Positions 35,073 to 44,277 of a stretch of 64,000 bases of DNA are shown here, in pieces. The DNA comes from Pseudoteredinibacter isoporae_A (GTDB lineage: Bacteria; Pseudomonadota; Gammaproteobacteria; Pseudomonadales; Cellvibrionaceae), in NCBI RefSeq assembly GCF_040372805.1, contig NZ_BAABWJ010000001.1, forward strand, positions 682,001-746,000, written 5' to 3'. The stretch's first letter is position 1; every line of letters begins with the position of its first letter. Made by a program: the position numbers and the translations under genes. The notes beneath the pieces were generated by a model, which saw nothing but the letters and a program-made list of their open reading frames with translations, searched no databases and was not told where the DNA came from.

Positions 35073-36002
35073 ATGCCTATCGATGATCAAAAATACCAAC
35101 AAGTCATTGAACATATGGAAGCCGTATCCGCGGCCACTCGCCAATCCGGAGGCGAAACCGTTGCCAAGCGGGCCCTGCTGGATATGTACTGCGCAGCAGA
35201 CCCAAGCATCAGCGCAATTCGATCTCGCATCTATCCGGTTATTGCCAGTGAGGGTGAATTGAGTGTGACAGCCGAATGGGTGATTGCCCCTAACAGCACA
35301 CCCGGCAAACGTCTGTTGTACATACACGGCGGCTCCTGGATGGCCGGTTCCCCAACAAGTCATCGCTCGGTCACCTCACGTCTGGCAGAACTGACGGGCT
35401 GTGAAGTTCTGGCAATTGCTTACCGCCTGGCACCGGAGTTTCCGTTCCCGAACGGTTTAAATGATTGCATTGCCAGTTATCAATGGTTACTGGAAAACGG
35501 GCGGGAAGAACAATCAACCGCGGAAAAAATCTATGTCTCCGGCGATTCTGCTGGGGGTAATCTGAGCTTGAGCCTCGTCTTAGCCCTGCAACAAAAGGGC
35601 ATTCGTGTGCCTGATGCGGTCGCTGCCATTTCGCCCGCGACCAGTTTGGATTTTGCCAGTCCAACGGTTCACACCAACAAGGATATCGACCCGATTATTA
35701 ATGCCGACCTGCTCCCATTAGTTGTCGAAAACTACACTCAAGGTGCCGATGTAAACGATCCGCTGGTATCACCATCAAAAGGCGATTTAAGCCAACTGCC
35801 GCCCACTTTGTTGCAAACAGGAGAACGGGAAGTCTTGCTCGGTGACAGCATTATTTTCGCCGACGCGGCGAAAGAACAAGGTTCGGAAGTGGAAGTGGAT
35901 TTGTGGCCAGACATGCCCCACGTCTTTCAGGGCTTCGCGCCCTTTTTGCCGGAAGCCGACTTGGCTCTGGAGAAAATCAGTGAGTTTTTATTGAGCCACT
36001 GA
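35073..36002 (+). CDS. Alpha/beta hydrolase, hormone-sensitive-lipase-like esterase
   Basis: Esterase of 309 residues. The oxyanion-hole motif is YIHGGSWMAG (about 87-96), the nucleophile Ser lies in VSGDSAGGNLSLS (about 159-171), and Asp/His are likely in the segment VNDPLVSPSK (about 228-237) and in MPHVFQGF (about 285-292). HGGxW-type HSL enzymes hydrolyse short-chain esters. ATG at 35073 is preceded by GAGGGAA; an ATG at 35046 lacks a ribosome site. It follows sstT by 93 bases with no clear terminator. Confidence 0.85.
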   Translation: MPIDDQKYQQVIEHMEAVSAATRQSGGETVAKRALLDMYCAADPSISAIRSRIYPVIASEGELSVTAEWVIAPNSTPGKRLLYIHGGSWMAGSPTSHRSVTSRLAELTGCEVLAIAYRLAPEFPFPNGLNDCIASYQWLLENGREEQSTAEKIYVSGDSAGGNLSLSLVLALQQKGIRVPDAVAAISPATSLDFASPTVHTNKDIDPIINADLLPLVVENYTQGADVNDPLVSPSKGDLSQLPPTLLQTGEREVLLGDSIIFADAAKEQGSEVEVDLWPDMPHVFQGFAPFLPEADLALEKISEFLLSH

Positions 36003-36309
36003 TGGAACTCAAACGGTTAGATCATTGAACGCTGTGGGATGTCTTCTGAGCACATCTCACTAGCTCTACAAAACGAGACAAGAAAAAAGCGCCTAACATT
36101 GAAAATGTATATTCAGAGCGTGGTCAAAACGGCAGAAGGGACTCTCAAACCAGCTCGATGGATAAGATAGCGCATCCATAGAGCCCTGCCGCTCGACCAA
36201 CAGCGACACGATAAGCCTGACCAGAATGAAAGGCCTGAAAGGCTTTTATGAATTCTGAAAAATTATGAATCGCTTATCATATCGGCTTTTCGGGGGCGTA
36301 AGCCCAACA
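36003..36309. other. Intergenic region between esterase and regulator genes
   Basis: About 307 bases between convergent genes. No convincing gene, promoter or strong terminator hairpin was seen; only short AT-rich stretches and a weak GGCC-centred repeat near 36230. Confidence 0.5.
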
Positions 36310-37194
36310 TTAGCGCTCGCTGACCATTGTACTGATACCTTCACAAAGTACGCCGGTGCCCTCCATTTCCCATGTCCATTTGGATTTACCTAACATTTTA
36401 CCTGGGCTTTCAAAGATCAGTTCCAGCTGTGTTCTAGTGGTACCGTGACCATCGCGATAATGGAAATTGGCCCACACGGTTTTTCCGTATTCAATACTCA
36501 AGCCCAGATTAATTTCCAGCAATGGGGTGACCATAAAATACGCCCCGTCACGTCGCACCAGCTTGGCATTCATATACTCAACATTATCTTCACAATGGGG
36601 AAACCCATCACTGTTAATGCCGGTCTTAGTCACCACATTGTTATCAATGAGCTGCCATCGCCCTTCAATGGAATCCGGCTCTTTCTCTCTCGGGAAAAAA
36701 TAAGCACCGCCGGCAAACGCCAGTATTGCTGCCAGCAACAGACTCAGAATAAATATCCAGGTAAACGCCCCATCTCGACCTTTGGTTGAAGCAATATGTT
36801 CAGGACTTTGTGAAGCAGGAGTGACGACGGCGATCGGATCGCAATCTCCGCGAGACTCAGCAACTGGTTGCGATTGCAGTTGGGGTTCAAGCCCCAAACG
36901 ATACCCCTTGCCATGTGCCGTTTTAACCAACTCGACATCAGGAGCGTATTGCTTAAACAAGCGCCTCCCTTCCGAAACCAACTTGGCCAGAGAGGCCTCC
37001 GATACCACAACCTCCCCCCAGACCTCATCCAGCAAGGTTTGCTTGCTTAGGGATTGTGGATAGGCTTCCACCAGACTCAACAACAATTGAATCAGCTTTT
37101 CATCATCGCTCACTAGCGCGTCCATAAAGCACAACTGACGACGCTTCAGGTCAAGATGAAAATCGGCAATTTGGTAAATGGCTTGGTTGGACAC
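36310..37194 (-). CDS. Membrane-bound winged-helix transcriptional regulator (ToxR/CadC-like)
   Basis: Protein of 294 residues. The N-terminal OmpR-type winged helix (about 8-105) includes SKQTLLDEVWGEVVVSEASL and the wing VELVKTAHGKGYRL. A linker with Gln/Pro follows, then one transmembrane segment (about 147-168). The periplasmic domain of about 120 residues has two Cys (PHCEDN about 204, VLCEGI about 285) that could form a disulphide, and no recognised sensor fold. Regulators of this design activate genes directly from the inner membrane. No obvious local target; the divergent partner is DUF2058. Confidence 0.8.
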   Translation of the reverse strand: MSNQAIYQIADFHLDLKRRQLCFMDALVSDDEKLIQLLLSLVEAYPQSLSKQTLLDEVWGEVVVSEASLAKLVSEGRRLFKQYAPDVELVKTAHGKGYRLGLEPQLQSQPVAESRGDCDPIAVVTPASQSPEHIASTKGRDGAFTWIFILSLLLAAILAFAGGAYFFPREKEPDSIEGRWQLIDNNVVTKTGINSDGFPHCEDNVEYMNAKLVRRDGAYFMVTPLLEINLGLSIEYGKTVWANFHYRDGHGTTRTQLELIFESPGKMLGKSKWTWEMEGTGVLCEGISTMVSER

Positions 37195-37469
37195 AGGGGC
37201 TAGTCGTTACTGGAGGCTAGAGCCATAAAAGGTGTGATAAGTGAGGTGCCAATACTACGTGAGAACCTGACAAGTATGTCCCCCCAAAACTAGTAGTTTT
37301 CCTGGCTCGCTTTTGACGCAGGCGAGATGACGCGAAAGACCGAGCTTCGTACGTCTCTTCATCGATCTGTTCTGATCACCTAGTTTTGAAGAAGATTCTC
37401 CATGACCTATTTCAGAGCCGGGAGTTTGCTTATAATGGACTTTTCGGTTTCAAGGCAGGATTTTGGGAA
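37195..37469. other. Divergent intergenic region with short palindrome
   Basis: About 275 bases between the ToxR-like regulator and DUF2058 gene. The palindrome AAAACT/AGTTTT around AGT (near 37287-37301) is the only clear structure and could be an operator. In-frame extension of the DUF2058 gene to 37386 is possible but lacks support. Confidence 0.35.
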
Positions 37470-38009
37470 ATGAGTAAATCCCTACAAGAGCAGCTGATGG
37501 GCGCAGGTTTGGTCGACCAAAAGAAGGCCAAAGCAATCAGCAAAGAAAAGCGCAAAAAGGCCAAACAGACCCCTAAGGGGCATCAGCAGGAAGACGAGAT
37601 CAAGGCCGCCGCCAAGCAAAAGCTCGCAGAAAAAGCCGAGCGCGATCGCGCCATGAATCAGGAGCGCCAGAAAGCGGTGGAAGCCAAGGAGATTCAAGCA
37701 CAAATCCGGCAGCTGATTAAGCAAAATGCCATCGCCCGCAAAGACGGTGAGATTGCCTACTCCTTTACCCATGAGAAGAAGGTCAAGAAGCTCTACGTCA
37801 ACGAAACCCTGCAGGGTCAGCTGGCTCGAGGCCAAATTGCGATCGTGGCCGAAGGTGAACGCTATGAGCTTGTCCCCAAGCCCGTGGCGGACAAGATTGC
37901 CCAACGCGACGCCGCCCGAGTCGTCCTGCAGAATGAACGCAGTACCGACCTAGCGGAAGAGGACGATCCATACGCGGACTATCAAATTCCCGACGACTTG
38001 ATGTGGTAA
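37470..38009 (+). CDS. DUF2058 family protein (YaiL-like)
   Basis: Protein of 179 residues. It starts MSKSLQEQLMGAGLVDQKKAK, the standard opening of DUF2058/YaiL nucleoproteins. A long, highly charged helix rich in Lys, Glu, Gln and Ala spans about 20-85, followed by a compact C-terminal domain (AYSFTHEKKVKKLYVNETL, GQIAIVAEGERYELVP). Family members are associated with nucleoids or ribosomes, but the role is not established. It is followed by a SUKH-type gene whose ATG begins 3 bases after the stop. Confidence 0.85.
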   Translation: MSKSLQEQLMGAGLVDQKKAKAISKEKRKKAKQTPKGHQQEDEIKAAAKQKLAEKAERDRAMNQERQKAVEAKEIQAQIRQLIKQNAIARKDGEIAYSFTHEKKVKKLYVNETLQGQLARGQIAIVAEGERYELVPKPVADKIAQRDAARVVLQNERSTDLAEEDDPYADYQIPDDLMW

Positions 38010-38011
38010 GT

Positions 38012-38431
38012 ATGGCACTCAACGAAGATTTTGAAGACGTTCTGGAAGCCTTGCAGGATATAGCCGAGAGCGTGCCAGTACCCCTGGATCTCCCGGAACA
38101 CGATGACCTGGTGGATATCGAGGAAGCCATTTTATTGCCTATTCCTCCCCTCTACCGGGACTTTTTATTGTATGCCAGCGATTTGATCATTGGCAGCCTG
38201 GAACCGGCAACGGCCGCTGACCCAAGCTCCCACAGTTATCTCGCCGATATGGCGCCCGATGCTTGGGAACAGGGACTGCCACGAGAACTGTTACCGGTCT
38301 GTCCTTGCCCTGAAGGGTATTACGCGGTTACCCAAGACGATGAAATTGTGCTGTGGAGCGGCGGTGAAACCACCGAAGAGGCCGCCGAATCGATCTGGCA
38401 CTGGGCCCGGGATATTTGGGCAAACAGCTAG
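38012..38431 (+). CDS. SMI1/KNR4 (SUKH) family protein
   Basis: Protein of 139 residues. The pattern LPIPPLYRDFLLYASD (about 46-61), then GLPRELLPVCPCPEGYYAVT and DDEIVLWSGG fits the SMI1_KNR4 fold. SUKH proteins are often immunity proteins to contact-dependent or secreted toxins, but no toxin gene is adjacent, and housekeeping members are known next to DUF2058. A GTG at 38003 is an alternative start. Its last 4 bases overlap the convergent GNAT gene. Confidence 0.7.
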   Translation: MALNEDFEDVLEALQDIAESVPVPLDLPEHDDLVDIEEAILLPIPPLYRDFLLYASDLIIGSLEPATAADPSSHSYLADMAPDAWEQGLPRELLPVCPCPEGYYAVTQDDEIVLWSGGETTEEAAESIWHWARDIWANS

Positions 38432-38958
38432 CCTTGTTGTGTCCGGAGCCAATCCTGCTTGTCCATCCCATAAATCGATACCTTGTGGCCCAATATCTCA
38501 CCGTCGCGCCGATAGCGCTCACCCAGCTTTTCCGCCAGAGCGATAGAGGCCACATTCTCCGGGTTAATCACACTGATCACATCCTCTCGCCCCATCTCCT
38601 CAAAGGCGTAGGCCAGTGCTGCTCTGGCACCTTCTTCCGCTAACCCCTGGCGCCAGAAAGGCCGGCTGATTGCCCAACCAATTTCAAAACCAGGCCAATC
38701 TTCTGGATTGAAGAAACCCAAGCGCCCAACAAATCGACCGCTGTCCTTGTGTTCCAACGCCCAATGGCCATAACCCCGGATCTGCCAGTGCCCGATAATA
38801 TAAGCTGCATGGCGCCACCCTTCCTGGCGCGTCATGGGTTTACCGGTGAGATGACGCATGACTTCCGCATCGGCGCACATATTGATATAAGGTTCAATGT
38901 CACTTTCCTGCCACGCACGCAGGCGCAAGCTGTCGGTCTCTAATTCCGGTATGTTCAT
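38428..38958 (-). CDS. RimJ/RimL-type GNAT acetyltransferase
   Basis: Acetyltransferase of 176 residues. The start MNIPELETDSLRLRAWQESD and the motif GRLGFFNPEDWPGFEIGWAI are typical of the Acetyltransf_3 (RimJ/RimL) branch; the acetyl-CoA site lies around RQGLAEEGARAALAYAFEEM (about 110-129). Family members modify ribosomal N-termini, amino acids or drugs. ATG at 38958 is preceded by GGA at a good distance; two further start codons lie within 18 bases upstream. Confidence 0.85.
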   Translation of the reverse strand: MNIPELETDSLRLRAWQESDIEPYINMCADAEVMRHLTGKPMTRQEGWRHAAYIIGHWQIRGYGHWALEHKDSGRFVGRLGFFNPEDWPGFEIGWAISRPFWRQGLAEEGARAALAYAFEEMGREDVISVINPENVASIALAEKLGERYRRDGEILGHKVSIYGMDKQDWLRTQQG

Positions 38959-39074
38959 AATCATCGTCCATAACACCCAACTACAGGGTGGCTAAATGTC
39001 AGTTTTCACTCTTGTGAAATAAAACGAATAACCCTTAAATACTTTCATAAATAATAATACCCGTGAGCGCCGTC

Positions 39075-41204
39075 ATGTCTGCAAATGAAATCAAAACCCA
39101 TTATCGAGCCTGCAATCTCTGCGAAGCCATCTGTGGCATCGAAATTAAAACCCAGGGCGACGAAATCCTTTCGATTAAAGGGGATAAAAACGATCCGCTC
39201 GGACGTGGGCATATCTGTCCCAAGGCCGTTGCTTTGCAAGATCTCCACAATGACCCTGAACGGCTGCGCAAACCCGTAAAAAAAGTCGATGGTCAGTGGC
39301 AGGAAATCAGCTGGGAAGAAGCTATCGAAATGACTGCTGATGGTATTGTCAAACTGCAGCAGGCCCACGGTAGAGATGCACTGGCCATCTACGCCGGCAA
39401 CCCCAATGTGCACAATTATGGCAGCCTGACCCACGGCAGCATGCTGTCCAAATTACTGCGCAGCAAGAATCGCTTTTCTGCCACCTCCCTCGACCAACTG
39501 CCTTGCCAATTGGTGTGTTACTGGATGTATGGTCATCAGCTCGGCGTGCCAATCGCAGACATTGATCAATGCGATTTCTTCGTCATTATGGGTGGGAATC
39601 CCATGGCCAGTAATGGCAGCATGATGACCGTACCGGATATTGCCAAGCGTTTGAAAGCGATTAAGCAACGCGATGGTGAAGTGCTGGTTATCGACCCGAG
39701 GCGCAGCGAAACTGCCGAGGTTGCCAGTGAACATTGGCCCATCCGCCCCGGCAGTGATGCCTTTTTATTGATGGCCATTATTCACACGCTGTTTGAAGAA
39801 AACCTTGTTCGCCTCGGCCACCTGGAACCGCTTCTGAAAGACATTGCCGATATTGAACATCTCGCCAAGCCTTTTAAACCTGAACTCATCGAAGCACACA
39901 CAGGCATTCGTGCAGAACAGTGTCGGGAACTGGCTCGCAAACTGGCCAACACGGAGCGAGCCGCCTTTTACGGGCGCATGGGCATTTCTACTCAGCAATA
40001 CGGCACCTTGTGTAACTGGGCGATTCAAATCATTAATATTTTAGCCGGCAATCTCGACAAACAAGGTGGCACATTGCTGACTCATCCCGCCGTTGGCATG
40101 GTGAAGCCAGGTGAAGCCGGCGCCGGTAATTTTGGTCGTTGGAAAAGTCGCGTCAGCCAACTGCCCGAATTCAACGGCGAAATCCCAGCTGCGGCGATGG
40201 CTGAAGAAATGTTGACGGAAGGCGAGGGCCAGGCCAAAGGTTTGTTCATCATGGCCGGCAACCCCGTTTCCTCTTCGCCAAATGGTCAACAACTCGACAA
40301 GGCTTTGGAACAGCTTGATTTTATGGTCGCCGTCGACATTTACATCAATGAGACCACACGTCATGCCGATGTCATCTTGCCACCCACCACCACACTTGAG
40401 CACGACCATTTTGATTTAGCCTTTTTACGATTGGCCGTAAGAAATACTGTGCGCTTCAACGAAGCGGTCTTTGAACCAGGTGAAGGCAGTAAGCACGACT
40501 GGCAAATTTTCAATGAACTCGCGGCGGCATTAGCACACAAACAAGGCATTGATTTTCAGGCACTTCCAGAACCCAAGCACATTATCGACTTTGCCATTCA
40601 AATGGGCCCTTATGGTGAAGCAGCCGATAATGATTGGGCACTCAACGTCGATGAACTCAACAAACATCAGCACGGCCTGGATCTCGGCCCCTTAAAACCA
40701 TCCCTTACCGAAGGCCGCCTGTGCACCGAAGACGGATTGATTCACTGCTTGCCAGAATTAATTCCAGAAGATGTTTCCCGACTGGAACAGCAACTTAATC
40801 ATACGGCTCGGGACGGCCTGTTATTGATTGGGCGTCGACATGTTCGAGATTGCAATTCCTGGATGCACAACAGCCACCGACTAACCAAAGGTAAAGATCG
40901 CTGGCAGCTCTATATGCACCCAGATGACTTGATCGCCCGAGGCATTAACGATGGCGATACAGTTAGTATTCAATCCAGAGTGGGCCAACTAAATGTCGCC
41001 GTTAAAGCAACGGATGAAATGATGCCTGGCGTCGTGAGCATTCCTCACGGCTGGGGACACAATTCCCGCAAGGGTGTGAAGATGAGCATCGCCAATGAAC
41101 AGGCCGGCGTGAATTGTAACGATCTGACGGATGAGAAATTTTACGATCAAGTGTCGGGCAATGCCGCCCTCAATGGTGTTCCGGTTGAAGTGAAAGCAAT
41201 TTGA
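39075..41204 (+). CDS. Molybdopterin (Mo-bisMGD) oxidoreductase, DMSO reductase superfamily
   Basis: Cytoplasmic-looking enzyme of 709 residues without Tat signal. The N-terminal 4Fe-4S motif CNLCEAICG followed by CPK (about 12-50) and SWEEAIEMTADG mark the catalytic subunit fold. RFSATSLDQLPCQLVCYWMYGHQ (about 135-157, in part) is the region around the molybdenum ligand. The C-terminal molybdopterin-dinucleotide domain includes LLIGRRHVRDCNSWMHN and VSIPHGWGHNSRKG. Similar stand-alone proteins are annotated as formate-dehydrogenase-like, but the substrate is unknown. No electron-transfer subunit or FdhD lies nearby. A GTG at 39063 is an alternative start. Confidence 0.85.
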   Translation: MSANEIKTHYRACNLCEAICGIEIKTQGDEILSIKGDKNDPLGRGHICPKAVALQDLHNDPERLRKPVKKVDGQWQEISWEEAIEMTADGIVKLQQAHGRDALAIYAGNPNVHNYGSLTHGSMLSKLLRSKNRFSATSLDQLPCQLVCYWMYGHQLGVPIADIDQCDFFVIMGGNPMASNGSMMTVPDIAKRLKAIKQRDGEVLVIDPRRSETAEVASEHWPIRPGSDAFLLMAIIHTLFEENLVRLGHLEPLLKDIADIEHLAKPFKPELIEAHTGIRAEQCRELARKLANTERAAFYGRMGISTQQYGTLCNWAIQIINILAGNLDKQGGTLLTHPAVGMVKPGEAGAGNFGRWKSRVSQLPEFNGEIPAAAMAEEMLTEGEGQAKGLFIMAGNPVSSSPNGQQLDKALEQLDFMVAVDIYINETTRHADVILPPTTTLEHDHFDLAFLRLAVRNTVRFNEAVFEPGEGSKHDWQIFNELAAALAHKQGIDFQALPEPKHIIDFAIQMGPYGEAADNDWALNVDELNKHQHGLDLGPLKPSLTEGRLCTEDGLIHCLPELIPEDVSRLEQQLNHTARDGLLLIGRRHVRDCNSWMHNSHRLTKGKDRWQLYMHPDDLIARGINDGDTVSIQSRVGQLNVAVKATDEMMPGVVSIPHGWGHNSRKGVKMSIANEQAGVNCNDLTDEKFYDQVSGNAALNGVPVEVKAI

Positions 41205-41259
41205 TAGAAAAGAAAATGAGAGATCAGAGCAAGGGCTCTGATCTCTCTCACGTAGCCCA

Positions 41260-41631
41260 TTAACCCAGAATGGTAAATGCGCAGAGCTTATTGCCGTCCA
41301 AATCACGGAAATACGCGGCATAGAACGTGTCGCCGCGCAAACCTGGCTCGCCTTCATCACGGGCACCCAGTTCCAGCGCCTTTTGATAAAAAGCATCAAC
41401 CTTGCTCTGATCATCCATCGCCACAGCGGTCATACAACCATTGCCCACGGTGGCTTCATTGCCATCGAACGGCTTGGAAATACAAATCATCGGCTTACCG
41501 GGGTCCACTGCCCACGCCATAAAAGTGTCCATTTCCATAAAACGCGTAGCACCAATCGAGCCCAATAAGCCATCATAAAAATCTGCGGCCTTGGCAAAAT
41601 CATTCGTGCCTAAAGTAACGTATCCGATCAT
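41260..41631 (-). CDS. VOC family (glyoxalase/bleomycin-resistance fold) protein
   Basis: Small metalloenzyme-fold protein of 123 residues. It starts MIGYVTLGTNDFAKAADFYD and ends YAAYFRDLDGNKLCAF, the classical beta-alpha-beta-beta-beta modules of the vicinal oxygen chelate family. The Glu/His metal ligands of true glyoxalases are not all evident, so the activity is unknown. AGGAG sits 7 bases before this ATG; a longer upstream frame has no ribosome site. Confidence 0.8.
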   Translation of the reverse strand: MIGYVTLGTNDFAKAADFYDGLLGSIGATRFMEMDTFMAWAVDPGKPMICISKPFDGNEATVGNGCMTAVAMDDQSKVDAFYQKALELGARDEGEPGLRGDTFYAAYFRDLDGNKLCAFTILG

Positions 41632-41720
41632 GGTCTTGCTCCTGTGATAGTCAAAATAATCTGTGCAAAGCACTCACGCTTCGCTCCAAATGATGCGCTA
41701 ACTATCGCATCTCTCAAACA

Positions 41721-41751
41721 AAAAAGGCAGAGTTTTTTACTCTGCCTTTTT
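41721..41751 (-). terminator. Terminator downstream of rph (bidirectional form)
   Basis: Stem AAAAAGGCAGAGT/ACTCTGCCTTTTT with a T-only loop. T-runs occur on both strands, and the hairpin lies 26 bases past the rph stop. Confidence 0.85.
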
Positions 41752-41776
41752 TCCTACTGACATATTCTGACAATCG

Positions 41777-42511
41777 TCAAACGGCCAGTGCCTCCTGCTG
41801 TAAATTCAGCAATTCTTTAATCCCACTTTTCGCCAAACCCAGCATCGACATAAACTCAGCTTCGCTAAAAGGCTCGCCTTCGGCCGTACCTTGAATTTCG
41901 ATAATGCCACCATCGCTGGCCATCACGATATTCATATCGGTTTCAGCATTGGAGTCTTCTGGGTAATCCAGGTCCAGTACCGGCTCACCTTTGTAAATAC
42001 CCACCGATACGGAAGCGATCATGCGCGCCAAAGGCTCTACGCCGTCTTTAATCTTACCGTTGGCTTTCATCCAGCGAACGGCATCGGCCAGGGCAACACA
42101 GGCGCCGGTAATTGACGCCGTACGAGTGCCGCCGTCGGCTTGAATCACATCACAATCGATGGTGATGGTATTTTCACCCAAAGCTTCCATATCCACAGCC
42201 GCACGCAATGAGCGGCCAATCAAGCGCTGAATCTCTACGGTGCGGCCACCTTGTTTACCACGAGCCGCTTCCCGGTTCATACGATCACCTGTGGAGCGGG
42301 GGAGCATTCCGTATTCAGCCGTGACCCAACCACGGCCTTCACCGCGCATAAAACGAGGGACACCATCCGCCACACTGGCTGTACAAATCACCTTGGTATT
42401 TCCAAACTCCACCAGAACCGAGCCTTCAGCGTGGCAAGTAAAGTTACGGGTAATACGTACAGGACGTAAGTCCTGGGGTTGACGGCCGCTGGGGCGCTCG
42501 ATGCTGCTCAT
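41777..42511 (-). CDS. rph: Ribonuclease PH
   Basis: Phosphorolytic 3'-to-5' exoribonuclease of 244 residues trimming tRNA precursors. RPSGRQPQDLRPVRI at the N-terminus, GTRTASITGACVAL (about 123-136, phosphate site) and DLDYPEDSNAETDMN (about 178-192, metal-binding Asp residues) are diagnostic. It forms a hexamer in the cytoplasm. Divergent from yicC, the usual neighbour in gammaproteobacteria. Confidence 0.97.
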   Translation of the reverse strand: MSSIERPSGRQPQDLRPVRITRNFTCHAEGSVLVEFGNTKVICTASVADGVPRFMRGEGRGWVTAEYGMLPRSTGDRMNREAARGKQGGRTVEIQRLIGRSLRAAVDMEALGENTITIDCDVIQADGGTRTASITGACVALADAVRWMKANGKIKDGVEPLARMIASVSVGIYKGEPVLDLDYPEDSNAETDMNIVMASDGGIIEIQGTAEGEPFSEAEFMSMLGLAKSGIKELLNLQQEALAV

Positions 42512-42635
42512 AGATAAACCTTTGTGTTGAGTTAGCCGCGCAGTATACCCTTTATGATAAGATTCCGCTTCAGGCGACTTGCGGATCCTCTATCCGTTGT
42601 CACGGCAAATATGAGTTGATTAAAAGGTAAGCATT

Positions 42636-43499
42636 ATGCCACGCAGTATGACGGGATTTGCACGCTCCGAACAACAATACTCTTGGGGCAACATCAGCTG
42701 GGAACTGCGCAGCGTTAACCATCGCTACCTGGAGCCAAATTTCCGCTTACCTGAAGCCCACCGTAATCTGGAACCTAACTTGCGCGAACAAATTCGCAAT
42801 AAACTCAGCCGAGGCAAACTGGATATCAGTTTGAACATCCAGCTCGGCAGCCTTGAGCAGGGCCAACTGGGCCTTAATCAAGACTTGATTGATCAACTCA
42901 TTACAGCCAACAAACAACTTCAAGGGCTTGGTGAATTCAGCCCACTGGACCCACTGGAGCTGTTGAAATGGCCTGGTGTCATTGTTGAAGATCGCATCAA
43001 TGCCGAACAACTCAAGCAAGATGCCTTAGAACAATTTAGCGGCACTATCGATCAACTGATCGATAGCCGCAACCGTGAAGGTACTGAACTGGCCAATATG
43101 ATCGAACAGCGCCTGCAGGGCATTAGCGAACAGGTCACCTTGGTGCGCGGATTAATGCCACACATTCTCCAGGCTCAGCGGGAAAAACTGCAAGAACGCT
43201 TGGGTGATCTGAAGGCTGAATTGGACGCAGATCGCGTAGAGCAGGAGATTGTTATCCTTGCCCAAAAAGCCGACGTCGACGAAGAGCTGGATCGCCTGGA
43301 CACTCATGTCACCGAAGTGCGCCGCACCCTAAAACAGAAAGGCGCCATTGGTCGCCGCCTCGATTTCCTAATGCAGGAACTCAATCGCGAAGCCAATACC
43401 TTGTCTTCCAAATCCATTGTCACAGATACAACCGCAGCCGCCGTAGAACTGAAAGTGTTGATTGAACAGATGCGAGAGCAGATTCAAAATATTGAATAA
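42636..43499 (+). CDS. yicC: YicC family endoribonuclease
   Basis: Protein of 287 residues with MPRSMTGFARSE at the N-terminus and ELRSVNHRYLEPNFRLPE (about 24-41), followed by a helical middle and the C-terminal DUF1732 part KQKGAIGRRLDFLMQELNREANTL (about 240-263, in part) with SKS. YicC was recently shown to be a manganese-dependent endoribonuclease in E. coli. Length and position next to rph agree with the family. Confidence 0.95.
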   Translation: MPRSMTGFARSEQQYSWGNISWELRSVNHRYLEPNFRLPEAHRNLEPNLREQIRNKLSRGKLDISLNIQLGSLEQGQLGLNQDLIDQLITANKQLQGLGEFSPLDPLELLKWPGVIVEDRINAEQLKQDALEQFSGTIDQLIDSRNREGTELANMIEQRLQGISEQVTLVRGLMPHILQAQREKLQERLGDLKAELDADRVEQEIVILAQKADVDEELDRLDTHVTEVRRTLKQKGAIGRRLDFLMQELNREANTLSSKSIVTDTTAAAVELKVLIEQMREQIQNIE

Positions 43500-44277
43500 C
43501 GTTTCGGTAAGGTAGAACTTTCCACGTAACGACGCTGCCACCCTTGATAACAAAAAACAGGGGTACTCATGCCCCTGCCAAAACGTCCCCTAAGATGTCA
43601 TCGAAGTTTCGTTCCCGATGGGAATTGAATGAAGCATGACAATGAATCCATCGCATAGACAACATTCTGGACTCCGCTCGCGACTCAGATAACGATTGGC
43701 AACAAACTTGTTGAGCTGATGCTCTACCGTATCCTGGCCACTACTTTTGGGTTTGGGTTTGGGTTTGGGTTTGGGTTTGGGTTTGGGTTTGGGTTTGGGT
43801 TTGGGTTTGGAAGATCTACTCTGCTTTTAAGTTAGCCGCTATCTTTCCAGTGAAACCTAACAACCGAGTGCATGAATAAATACTTTCTGAAGAAATGAGA
43901 ACAGCCAAGTACGACTGCATACGATCAAGTTTCCATACCCATTTTGAAAACCCACAAGGCCATCGAAGCCGTCTATGAAACCCCAGAATTAACCTAGAAT
44001 TTTACTCAGGTTTATCCCGTTCTGAGCAATCTCATCATACTCTCCATCTTCCCATTTTCACTGGTTATTCATTTTCAATTACACATGAGGGTTTGTTATT
44101 TTAAGTTGAGGTAAACGACACCTTGCCTCACAAAGACAAATAGCACACCCCAAAAGACAAACGGCGTCCGATAGTCAAGCCAATAATTGCCAAATCATGT
44201 TCTTGTCCTATATTTGTATAAAAACAGATATGCATAACGAGTACTGAGGTACTGTTAAAAACTAGGTATGTCGAGTT
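43500..44277. other. Long intergenic region before the redox-signalling cluster
   Basis: About 780 bases with no credible coding frame. The first part has a CAGGGG/CCCCTG hairpin (43558-43577) that may end yicC. In the middle lies the TTTGGG tandem array. The last 350 bases are AT-rich with no recognisable operator; the promoter of the six-gene cluster must be near its right end. Confidence 0.6.
43746..43810 (+). repeat. TTTGGG hexanucleotide tandem array
   Basis: Ten perfect TTTGGG units followed by TTTGG, 65 bases with no mismatch. The plus strand carries ten evenly spaced GGG runs and one GG, which can form G-quadruplexes. Perfect short tandem arrays of this length vary in copy number by slippage. 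It is 468 bases upstream of the di-haem peroxidase gene. Confidence 0.95.

Noticed and set aside
38012..38431. SUKH protein as immunity gene of a polymorphic toxin
   Set aside because: No toxin, Rhs, CdiA or VgrG gene is near, and the neighbours are housekeeping or metabolic genes.
43746..43810. CRISPR array or telomere-like end
   Set aside because: The units are 6 bases with no spacers, so it is not CRISPR. Normal genes continue on both sides, so it is not a chromosome end.
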